Shown here: one piece after another, positions 57,077 through 64,000 of the stretch | How positions within the stretch are numbered: position 1 is the stretch's first letter | Layout of the letters: each line of letters opens with the position of its first letter | Source: Thermogutta terrifontis | Lineage (GTDB): Bacteria > Planctomycetota > Planctomycetia > Pirellulales > Thermoguttaceae | Length of the DNA stretch: 64,000 nt | Direction: 5' to 3' | Assembly (NCBI RefSeq): GCF_002277955.1 | Contig: NZ_CP018477.1 | Location: 310,001 to 374,000 of the forward strand | The notes under the pieces: generated by a model | What the model was told of the DNA's origin: nothing | Databases searched by the model: none | The model's input: the letters and a program-made list of their open reading frames with translations, nothing else | Program-made: the position numbers and the translations under genes

Positions 57077-59197
57077 TCACGCCTTGCTGGAAACACCGGA
57101 GTTGCTGGGCATGCGACTCCGCTTCCGCTGAAGGATGATCTCCTCCTGGATGGACGGTGGCACCCGCCGGTACTTCGAGAACTCGAGAGTGAAGGTTCCC
57201 TGTCCCTGGGTAAGACTTCGTAGCGTGGTCGAATAGCCAAACGTCTCGGCGAGCGGGACTTCGCCTTCAATCCTTACGATATTGCCGAGCGAATGTGTTC
57301 CCAAAACGACACCGCGGCGGCTGATGAGGTCCCCCACGACAGAGCCCTGTGCCGACTCGGGACACTCGATCTCGATCTTCATGATCGGTTCGAGAAGCAC
57401 CGGGCGGGTCTGCGGGAAGGCCTCCCGCATGACCATCTGCGCGCAAATCTGGAACGCCAGATCGGAACTGTCCACCTCGTGGTAGGAGCCATCCTCCACG
57501 ATGACTTTAAGTCCCACGATGGGATAGCCGGCCAGGGGCCCTTTCTCCAGGCTGCTGCGAAGACCCTTTTCAATGGCCGGGATGTACTGCTTGGGAATTC
57601 GGCCGCCGACGATGCATTCTTCAAACACAAACGTCTCTTCGCTGTCCTCGGGCAGGGGCTCCATCTTACCGATGATATGGGCGTACTGACCTGCGCCGCC
57701 GGTCTGTTTGCGGTGCCGCACGTTGAAGGTGGTCGGCTCTGTGGGGGCTTCTCGATAGTTAACTTTGGGTGCGCCCACGAGCACATCCACCCCGTATTCC
57801 CGCCGTAACCGCTCCACGTAGATATCGAGATGGAGTTCGCCCATGCCCGCAATAAGGGTTTCGCCGCTTTCCTCGTCGATCGTTACGTGGAGAGTGGGGT
57901 CCTCACGGCGGAATCGGGCAAGGGCCTTCGCCAGTCGCTCGGCGGAGTTGCGTTCCACCGGCGTGATGGACATTTTGATGACCGGCTCGGGAATGTACAT
58001 CCGTTCCAGAGTGCAGGCGGGATAAGATTCGGCGTAGGTATCTCCACTCGCGGCGTCCAACCCGACCACCGCCACGATGTCGCCGGCGGTGGCACCGTCG
58101 ATGTCCTCCCGTTTATCGGCGTGCATCCGCACAATCCGCCCAAATCGCTCTCGCTTGCCGGTTCGCTGATTGTAGTAGTATCCCCCTTTGGTCAGCGTGC
58201 CTTGGTACACGCGGAGAAATGTGAGCGCACCGAATGGGTCTTCCACCAGCTTGAAGGCCATGGCGACGGCCGGTGCGGCAGGATCCGCGGAAAGGAGCAT
58301 GCTTGGGGATTCCTCTCCCGGCGGGATGGCGCGGACCTCCACTTCCAACGGCGAAGGCAAAAGGCGGACAACAGCGTCCAGGAGCGGTTGCACCCCCTTG
58401 TTTTTGAAAGCAGAACCGAGAAAGACCGGGGTCATTTGGAGGCTGCATGTGGCCGCCTTGGCGACCCGCCAAATGAGGTCCTGCGGGGGTTCTTCTTCCG
58501 CCAACAGGATTTCCAGCAGCTCGTCGCTGTACATGGCGAGCGATTCCAGCATCTGCTGGCGGGCCTGCCGGGCAGATTCCAGTAGCTCCGCGGGAATCGG
58601 CTCCCGACGCACGTGTTCGCCATGGGGGCCGTCGAAATACACGGCCTCCATGGTCACCAGGTCAATGACTCCACGGAAATCTGCTTCCCGACCGATGGGC
58701 AGTTGCATGAGGACCGCATCGCAGTCCAGGCGGTCCTTCATTTGCTGAACCACGCGGAACGGATCGGCTCCCACGCGATCCATCTTGTTGATGAAAGCCA
58801 GCCGGGGGACGTGGTACCGCCGCATCTGGCGATCGATGGTGAGCGACTGGGCCTGAACACCCCCCACCGCGCAGAGCACCAGAATTGCCCCGTCCAGCAC
58901 CCGCAGGCTTCGTTCCACCTCGATCGTGAAATCGACGTGACCGGGGGTGTCGATGAGGTTGATGACGGCCTCTCCCCAGCGGACGGTGGTCGCCGCACTG
59001 GTGATGGTGATCCCGCGCTCGCGCTCCAGCTCCATGTAGTCCATGGTGGCGCCGGGACCATCTCCGTGGACCTCGCCAAGTCGATGGATCCGACCCGTGT
59101 AATAGAGGATCCGCTCGCTGAGCGTGGTCTTGCCCGAATCGATATGGGCAGAAATCCCGATGTTGCGAATATTTTTCAGGGGTTCAGCGTTGGGCAT
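57077..59197 (-). CDS. fusA: Elongation factor G, spdEFG1/mitochondrial EFG1-like
   Basis: The 706-residue translational GTPase has G1 AHIDSGKTT near the N-terminus (Ser where canonical EF-G has Ala), switch motif RERGITITSAATT, G3 DTPGHVDF, G4 NKMD, and the EF-G domains II-V, ending in QGTFTLEFSKY. The stretch YTGRIHRLGEVHGDGPGATM with MDYMELERERGITI resembles mitochondrial EFG1 and the spdEFG1 group of planctomycetes, spirochaetes and delta-proteobacteria. It should catalyse translocation. A canonical EF-G may exist elsewhere in the genome. No other ribosomal gene is adjacent. Confidence 0.9.
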   Translation of the reverse strand: MPNAEPLKNIRNIGISAHIDSGKTTLSERILYYTGRIHRLGEVHGDGPGATMDYMELERERGITITSAATTVRWGEAVINLIDTPGHVDFTIEVERSLRVLDGAILVLCAVGGVQAQSLTIDRQMRRYHVPRLAFINKMDRVGADPFRVVQQMKDRLDCDAVLMQLPIGREADFRGVIDLVTMEAVYFDGPHGEHVRREPIPAELLESARQARQQMLESLAMYSDELLEILLAEEEPPQDLIWRVAKAATCSLQMTPVFLGSAFKNKGVQPLLDAVVRLLPSPLEVEVRAIPPGEESPSMLLSADPAAPAVAMAFKLVEDPFGALTFLRVYQGTLTKGGYYYNQRTGKRERFGRIVRMHADKREDIDGATAGDIVAVVGLDAASGDTYAESYPACTLERMYIPEPVIKMSITPVERNSAERLAKALARFRREDPTLHVTIDEESGETLIAGMGELHLDIYVERLRREYGVDVLVGAPKVNYREAPTEPTTFNVRHRKQTGGAGQYAHIIGKMEPLPEDSEETFVFEECIVGGRIPKQYIPAIEKGLRSSLEKGPLAGYPIVGLKVIVEDGSYHEVDSSDLAFQICAQMVMREAFPQTRPVLLEPIMKIEIECPESAQGSVVGDLISRRGVVLGTHSLGNIVRIEGEVPLAETFGYSTTLRSLTQGQGTFTLEFSKYRRVPPSIQEEIILQRKRSRMPSNSGVSSKA

Positions 59198-59276
59198 AGG
59201 CCGTTAGATTTGAGTTGTTGCTGACAAAAACTGCTTTTTTGGCTATCAATTGCGATTCGAACGATTTTCCCGAAAT

Positions 59277-59297
59277 TTTGACAAAAATCCCGTCAAA
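59277..59297 (-). promoter_or_regulatory. Inverted repeat upstream of EF-G
   Basis: TTTGAC and GTCAAA flank a 9-bp spacer, about 80 bp before the EF-G start. It may be an operator or chance; no promoter pair is clear. Confidence 0.25.
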
Positions 59298-59531
59298 CTG
59301 ACCATAGTGGTGTTACGCTCGACAAGCGACCGGAAAGGCTGAACGGGATGGTTGGCGGAATGAGACCTTTCGGCCACCGTGGAGGGAATCAGGGTCACCC
59401 TGCCCCGACCGTGGCTGGAGCTCAGTACCACCTTGGCAAATTGCAGGCGACCGGTGCCCGCTTGTGACGGCAGAGCTTTTCTATTTTAGGTCCCCGGCAA
59501 GAGGTTGTCCACAGCGCCGCTGGGTCCGATT

Positions 59532-59930
59532 GCTGGTTAACCGGTAGGGACCATTCATGAGTTGCCCCTATCGGGAGAGACGCGTTCCACGGCGTCCAAT
59601 GAACCCTCGGAGGGGCACGCTTGTCGTGCCCGGTGAAAGGCAATTGATAATCGAACGTGGCACCACGGACCCGACAAGCGGGTCCCTCCGGGGTTGTAGG
59701 GGCAATTCATGAATTGACCCTACCAGGGAACCGTTTTCGTGGTCGCGGTAAAACATCGGCAGCGCCAAGGTGGTGAAGGCTAAAGCCTTCACCGAAAAGC
59801 GGCGATAAATCGCCGCACTCCATGGAGTGCGGGGCTTTAGCCCCGCTTTCAGTGCGGGACTTCAGTCCGCGGGGAAACGGAATGGACACGCAACGTTGAA
59901 CGGCGGACGTGACAAGCACGTCCCTCCGGA
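59532..59930 (-). repeat. Palindromic mosaic repeat cluster R14
   Basis: A minus-oriented cluster with GGGCAATTC/GAATTG palindromes at both its left part and near 59700, a GGCACG-CTTGT-CGTGCC hairpin, a CCCG-type hairpin, the GTGAAGGC/GCCTTCAC, GCGGCGAT/ATCGCCGC, GCACTCCATGGAGTGC, GGGGCT/AGCCCC and GGGACT/AGTCC units and a final CACG-type hairpin near 59910. The order is the exact reverse of R8. Confidence 0.92.
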
Positions 59931-60038
59931 ATATCCCCAAAACGCCGGCCACTACAGGGCGGCCAGCGTTCGTGAACTACTCCCCTGAGTGTGACTGTCT
60001 CAATTGGATTGGACAGAGCCACGCCAAAGAAACCGCGA

Positions 60039-61466
60039 TCAGAATGTGAAGATCGCATCCATGGCGAACGTCAACTGGGAATCGCTGGAACCGCCGTCAA
60101 ACGGCAACCCGGTGGGGCCAGCAGGGCCGTCGTACCAATCCCAGCGGATTTCTGGTCGCACAAGCCAGTTGCCATTGGGACGCCAGTTGAGGCCCCATGT
60201 GATTTCGTAAAAATCTCCCGCAAATCCGCGTCCACTCCAGGCGCGAATTCCCGGGATATTGCCTGGTCCGGCGATTCGCACACCGTCATCATCCCGCAGC
60301 CATTCCACCCGCATGCCGGCAGACCAGCAGGGATTGATGGTGTAGAGGAAATACTGGTTGAGGCCGTACCACTCGGCGTCCTGGCCGCCGGGAGCCGCCC
60401 GGTTTTCTGTGCCGAGGTTGTGAACGAGCACGTACTTGAAGCGCTCCGTCATCTGCCACTGGACGACCAGGCTGTACACAAACCGATCCTGATTGGCTAC
60501 GTCGTCCTGCGGACCGGCAGAAACCGCATAGGCAACGCTCAGACGATTATCCTCCGAATGCCACTTGACTCCGCCCATGAAATCCAGGCGATCGTTGTTA
60601 TCCTCGAACTGCATCCAACCGCGGTGAAAGCCAGCTTGGAGTGAAAGCAGCGAGGTGAGCCGGTAATCAAACAGCATGCCGGTGACCAGTTGGGGTACGG
60701 TGTAGCCGTAGGAATACGAGTGGCTGTAAAAGGGATTCATGGGCCCGGGAACGGCTTCATAATCGAGGATTCCCGCAAAGTGTCCCATCTTCATGGAAAG
60801 GCGGTTGTAGGCCAGCTCCAGGTAGAACTGGGGCAGCACCATCCCATACGTTTGCAAACCGTTGATGCGGTCTTCCAGACCGTTGTTAATGCCGAATCGC
60901 CAGTCGGTGCCGTACATCATGTCCACGTGACCACCCCAGGCCCAGCCACAACCACCGTTATCGGCCGGGCGATCGAAATACAGCCATAATTGGTTCATTT
61001 GATACTCATGGTCCAGATCGTTGGTGGCCACAGGGCCGTTGAACTGGTCCGGCGGCTCCTGGGCGTTGAACGTGATGCCCTGTTCCAGCCAGCCGCCCAT
61101 GCGAATCCCCAGCCGTTCGAGGAACCACGGTTGAGGGATTGTCCAGCGATCAGGACATGGTCCGGCAACCGCCGATGACTGTTCTGCCAGGGGCGATTCC
61201 GGGACCGGCGCCAGAGGGGCAGGTGCCGCCTCTTCCAGTCCCGAAACAACTTGCGCAAAATCCCGTTTCGGCATCCTGTCCGGTTCGGTCAGTGATACGA
61301 CGGGCTGAAGCTCGGATTCGGACGCGGAACTGGTTGGATCAGTCAAGACAGGCCCTTCGTCATCCGGCCAGCGGGGTGGCCATTCGGGCAACTCCCGAGC
61401 CAAAACCACGGGCGCAAGGACCGCTCCCATCACGGCGGTCATCCAGAAAACTCGCACAATGGCCAT
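60039..61466 (-). CDS. BBP2/OmpL-like beta-barrel porin
   Basis: From ATG 61466 (TAAAGGGAGGGAATCC ribosome binding site) the protein has 475 residues. A signal peptide (AIVRVFWMTAVMGAVLAPVVLA) precedes a Pro/Glu-rich linker to about residue 120, then a barrel with GWLEQGITFNAQEPPDQFNG, YQMNQLWLYFDRPADNGG, GGHVDMMYGTDWRFGI and alternating strands, ending in an aromatic SQLTFAMDAIFTF signature. These match the planctomycete putative porin family (DUF1597/BBP2). It would form an outer-membrane channel. The 5' leader holds alternative stem-loops. Confidence 0.88.
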   Translation of the reverse strand: MAIVRVFWMTAVMGAVLAPVVLARELPEWPPRWPDDEGPVLTDPTSSASESELQPVVSLTEPDRMPKRDFAQVVSGLEEAAPAPLAPVPESPLAEQSSAVAGPCPDRWTIPQPWFLERLGIRMGGWLEQGITFNAQEPPDQFNGPVATNDLDHEYQMNQLWLYFDRPADNGGCGWAWGGHVDMMYGTDWRFGINNGLEDRINGLQTYGMVLPQFYLELAYNRLSMKMGHFAGILDYEAVPGPMNPFYSHSYSYGYTVPQLVTGMLFDYRLTSLLSLQAGFHRGWMQFEDNNDRLDFMGGVKWHSEDNRLSVAYAVSAGPQDDVANQDRFVYSLVVQWQMTERFKYVLVHNLGTENRAAPGGQDAEWYGLNQYFLYTINPCWSAGMRVEWLRDDDGVRIAGPGNIPGIRAWSGRGFAGDFYEITWGLNWRPNGNWLVRPEIRWDWYDGPAGPTGLPFDGGSSDSQLTFAMDAIFTF

Positions 61467-61924
61467 GGATTCCCTCCCTTTAGACAGGCAACGGCGCACG
61501 GGACAGGAAGCCGGCTGGGAGAAAGCGCTGTCCTGTGCTGCGGCTTCCTGGCGGGATAACGCACTGAATCTTGTCACTAATGGTTGATCACGCTGAGTGG
61601 TTGGGTCGACCACCCCGACGATTCAAAGAATGCCTTCCCTTACTAGCTGTCGGCAAAATACCGGTCGTCGCGTTTTTGTGTCTTCTGCGGAACGTGCCAA
61701 AAATACGTGTCATTCTGAAGGTGCGGTTCTGGTGGTGCCGACTGGGTAAAATAAACCGTCAGAGCTTCCGTGCGCCGCCACATTACCCGTCGTGCAGCTC
61801 ATGGATCCGGAGCATCCTCCGCGTGTCTTTTCTTAGCCGTCACAGTTTGGTACGCTGCTAAAGCTTTCTCGATTGTGCAACGTGGTCCTTCGCGGTTCTT
61901 CGTCCATTGAGAAGGAGACACAGG
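61467..61924. other. Divergent intergenic region porin to DUF4832
   Basis: 458 bp with no supported gene and no mosaic repeat. The porin leader hairpins are listed separately. The right half (61600-61900) is AT-richer and must contain the promoter of the plus-strand gene, but no convincing pair was found. Confidence 0.5.
61501..61549 (-). promoter_or_regulatory. Alternative stem-loops in the porin leader
   Basis: A 9-bp perfect stem AGGAAGCCG/CGGCTTCCT (61505-61513 with 61541-61549) overlaps a 6-bp stem GGACAG/CTGTCC (61501-61506 with 61528-61533). The two cannot form together. They lie 35-83 bp before the porin ATG. Confidence 0.35.
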
Positions 61925-63433
61925 ATGGTGACGTCAAACGGCGGAAGATTTTTGCTCTGGGCAGGTTTTGTCGGTGTGATGGCGTGCGGACTGCGCACGC
62001 AGGGGGCAGACAATCAGAATTGGCAGGTCATTCATCCGGCCGATAACGGCGCTGTTCTGGAGAACCCTGGAATGGGTTGGGTCCTCCACTATTACGACAA
62101 TGTCCCCGCAAACTACGGCTCGCGGTTGGAACCGTCGGATACCGTGGACGAATTTCCCGGCCTTACCGTGGTCTATCTCCGCATCCCGTGGTCCTACCTG
62201 GAACCTGCCGAAGGTCAGTACTGCTGGTCGGTCCTTGATACCCCCGCTCAACGCTGGATTTCCCGAGGTAAGAAAATCGCCCTGCGGATCAGTTGTTCTG
62301 AATCCTGGACGCGTTACGCAACACCCGAATGGGTCGAGAAAGCCGGGGCCAAAGGGTATAACTTTCGTGTAGGCCAGGGAGTTACCGAAGATGGACCGTT
62401 CTGGGAACCGGACTACAACGACCCTGTGTTTCTGGAAAAACTCGACCATTTTTTGGCGGCCCTGGCCGCCCGCTATGACGGCAATCCCGAGGTCGCGTTC
62501 ATCGATGTGGGCTCGTTTGGTGTCTGGGGGGAAGGGCATACCTTCAGCAGCACGCGGATCAAATATCCGGCTGAAACCGTCATCCGTCATATTGACCTGT
62601 ACCGCAAACATTTCAAACACACGCTGCTGGCCGCCAACGACGATTTTGTCATGACCGAAAATGGCGAACTGGCTATTGCCCATGCCCTGCAGAGCGGTCT
62701 GACACTTCGAGATGACAGCATTCTTGTGCAAAAACGCCCCAACAGTTATTTCCATGCTGGGATGGCTCAGGATTTCTGGCCGCGATGGCCCGTCATTTTG
62801 GAGTCCGAGCACTACGGCCCATCACGTGATCGTGGGGCGTGGGAGGACGGCACGCTCTACCTTCGCGCCATGCTGGAGTATCATGCGAGTTACGTTTCCA
62901 TTCACTGGTGGCCGCACGAATTCCTGCAGGAGAACAGAACCCTCGTCGATCGCATGAATCGCTACCTGGGTTACCGGCTGGTGCCCACGGAGGTGCGTTT
63001 ACCCCAGACGGGCACCGTCCGGAAACCGCTGAGCTGGAGCGTCACATTTGAGAACCGTGGCGTTGCGCCCTGCTATTGCGGAGGTTTCCCCGCCCTGACC
63101 CTCAAGGACGCCCAGGGCGGCATCGTGGCCGTGCTTGTCAACACGCAGGCAAATGTCAGGGATCTTAAAGTGCGGGATGTGGCCATCAAAGGTCCCAAGG
63201 CGGAAGGAGACCCGGAGGCTGATCTGGGCCCGCCCATTCCAACCACCTGGGAAACCGCGAGTTGCCTGCCGTTTCAGCTTCGGCCGGGACGCTATCGCGT
63301 GTTTCTTTCGGTGGGAACCATGACGGGGACTCCGCAGATCGCGATGCCCCTCGATGGAGACGACGGCCAGCGCCGCTATTTCCTGGCTGAGGTGGAAATC
63401 ACTTCCGATGCGGAGCGATCAGAGGGAAAATAA
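61925..63433 (+). CDS. Secreted DUF4832 glycosidase-like TIM-barrel protein
   Basis: From ATG 61925 (GAGAAGGAGACACAGG ribosome binding site) the protein has 502 residues. A signal peptide (FLLWAGFVGVMACGLRTQGA) precedes a TIM-barrel resembling glycoside hydrolases: VLENPGMGWVLHYYDN, YLRIPWSYLEPAEGQYCW, KKIALRISCSESW, IDVGSFGVWGEGH with an acidic pair, and a C-terminal DUF4832 beta domain (PLSWSVTFENRGVAPCY). Catalytic residues are not proven and the substrate is unknown. A TTG at 61907 is in frame but less likely. Confidence 0.8.
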   Translation: MVTSNGGRFLLWAGFVGVMACGLRTQGADNQNWQVIHPADNGAVLENPGMGWVLHYYDNVPANYGSRLEPSDTVDEFPGLTVVYLRIPWSYLEPAEGQYCWSVLDTPAQRWISRGKKIALRISCSESWTRYATPEWVEKAGAKGYNFRVGQGVTEDGPFWEPDYNDPVFLEKLDHFLAALAARYDGNPEVAFIDVGSFGVWGEGHTFSSTRIKYPAETVIRHIDLYRKHFKHTLLAANDDFVMTENGELAIAHALQSGLTLRDDSILVQKRPNSYFHAGMAQDFWPRWPVILESEHYGPSRDRGAWEDGTLYLRAMLEYHASYVSIHWWPHEFLQENRTLVDRMNRYLGYRLVPTEVRLPQTGTVRKPLSWSVTFENRGVAPCYCGGFPALTLKDAQGGIVAVLVNTQANVRDLKVRDVAIKGPKAEGDPEADLGPPIPTTWETASCLPFQLRPGRYRVFLSVGTMTGTPQIAMPLDGDDGQRRYFLAEVEITSDAERSEGK

Positions 63434-63499
63434 GTTTTTTCACAATTACGTCCAAGACGGGTAAGCAAGGGTTTCAACCGACGCTGCAAACGAGGAACC

Positions 63500-64000
63500 A
63501 TGGACGAAGGCCGATTGCGGGATCTCATTTGGGCCCCCTGGCGCATGGCATACATCGAGGGGTGTGATCGGCCGGCGGAGCGGTCGATTCCCCCTGAGCG
63601 ATTACTCCCGGATGCCGACCCCGGCTGTTTTCTGTGCCAGGCCGTGGCCGATCCGGACAGCCCGGAACGCTACGTCGTGTATCGAGACGATCGGACCGTT
63701 GTGGTGCTGAACCGCTATCCCTACAACAATGGTCATCTTTTGGTTGCACCGCTGCGGCACGTGGGACATCCCTCCCAGTTGAGCACCGAGGAACACACGG
63801 CCCTGATGCTCACGTTGACCCGCATGATCCAGCTTCTGGAGAGCGTCATGCAACCGGAGGGGTTCAATGTGGGGCTCAATTTGGGTCGGGTGGCGGGAGC
63901 GGGCCTGCCGGGCCATCTTCACTGGCATGTGGTCCCCCGTTGGAACGGCGACACTAACTTCATGCCCGTGCTAGCGAATGTGAAAGTCATCCCTCAATCA
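63500..64000 (+). CDS. HIT-family nucleotide hydrolase/transferase (cut by window edge)
   Basis: The frame from ATG 63500 (AACGAGGAACC ribosome binding site) runs 167 codons to the edge without a stop. The HIT motif HLHWHVVPRW and the preceding GAGLPGHLHWH are intact, and CFLCQA near residue 46 is a Cys pair found in the Ap4A phosphorylase-like HIT branch. The start MDEGRLRDLIWAPWRMAYI is typical of these proteins. It probably cleaves dinucleoside polyphosphates or AMP derivatives; the C-terminus is outside the window. Confidence 0.88.
   Translation, partial: MDEGRLRDLIWAPWRMAYIEGCDRPAERSIPPERLLPDADPGCFLCQAVADPDSPERYVVYRDDRTVVVLNRYPYNNGHLLVAPLRHVGHPSQLSTEEHTALMLTLTRMIQLLESVMQPEGFNVGLNLGRVAGAGLPGHLHWHVVPRWNGDTNFMPVLANVKVIPQS

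Overview
The window is a high-GC bacterial chromosome segment that reads as a planctomycete. The indicators are a DUF1559 prepilin-type protein, a 72-residue protein of the Chlamydia/Verrucomicrobia/Planctomycetes small basic family, a secreted formylglycine-type sulfatase, a BBP2/OmpL-like porin, a toroid-fold 'prenyltransferase/squalene oxidase repeat' membrane protein and an EF-G resembling the spdEFG1/mitochondrial EFG1 lineage. Genus cannot be fixed from the sequence alone. No rRNA, tRNA, CRISPR array, transposase or integrase was recognised.

Layout. 1-3402 (minus): three type IV pilus/type II secretion ATPase genes (pilB-like, pilT, and the edge of another MshEN-domain gene). 4574-6572 (plus): rpmG, recJ. 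7082-9016 (plus): a 14-codon leader overlapping an RsbW-like anti-sigma gene, then a TPR protein. 9074-15705 (minus): metG, a MetE-like methyltransferase, a GspG-like pseudopilin, a HEGTH metallopeptidase-like secreted protein and a small conserved protein. 15857-18658 (plus): TPR lipoprotein and toroid protein. 18717-26572 (minus): two tandem D-Ala-D-Ala-ligase-like ATP-grasp genes, a YkgJ-type Cys-cluster protein with lysine 2,3-aminomutase, asnS, trxB. 27316-34921 (plus): sulfatase, PQQ-propeller protein, aroA, OmpA lipoprotein, agmatinase. 34972-39827 (minus): glutaminase A-like protein, cheR, cheW. 40023-43444 (plus): truD, recA. 43443-46265: a lower-GC insert with a lipoprotein and a DUF1559 gene, closed by a second copy of the recA 3' end. 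Then dnaE (minus), glgC, a HEAT-like secreted protein, the small basic protein and larA (plus), EF-G and a porin (minus), a DUF4832 protein and a truncated HIT gene (plus).

The most unusual content is intergenic. Fourteen clusters, about 7 kb or 11 percent of the window, are built from one set of short palindromes joined in a fixed order by recurring linkers. Their stems vary in a compensatory way: a hairpin with an invariant CTTGT loop occurs with CCG/CGG, GTG/CAC and CTG/CAG arm variants. Each cluster keeps one orientation, lies strictly between genes and often abuts a stop codon. I do not recognise this family by name. It is the strongest candidate here for an undescribed system, together with the recA 3'-end duplication.

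Most genes are housekeeping (translation, replication and repair, amino-acid and polyamine metabolism) or envelope and secretion functions; few operons exceed two or three genes. Promoters are proposed only where a -35/-10 pair with 16-18 bp spacing can be read directly, unless stated otherwise.
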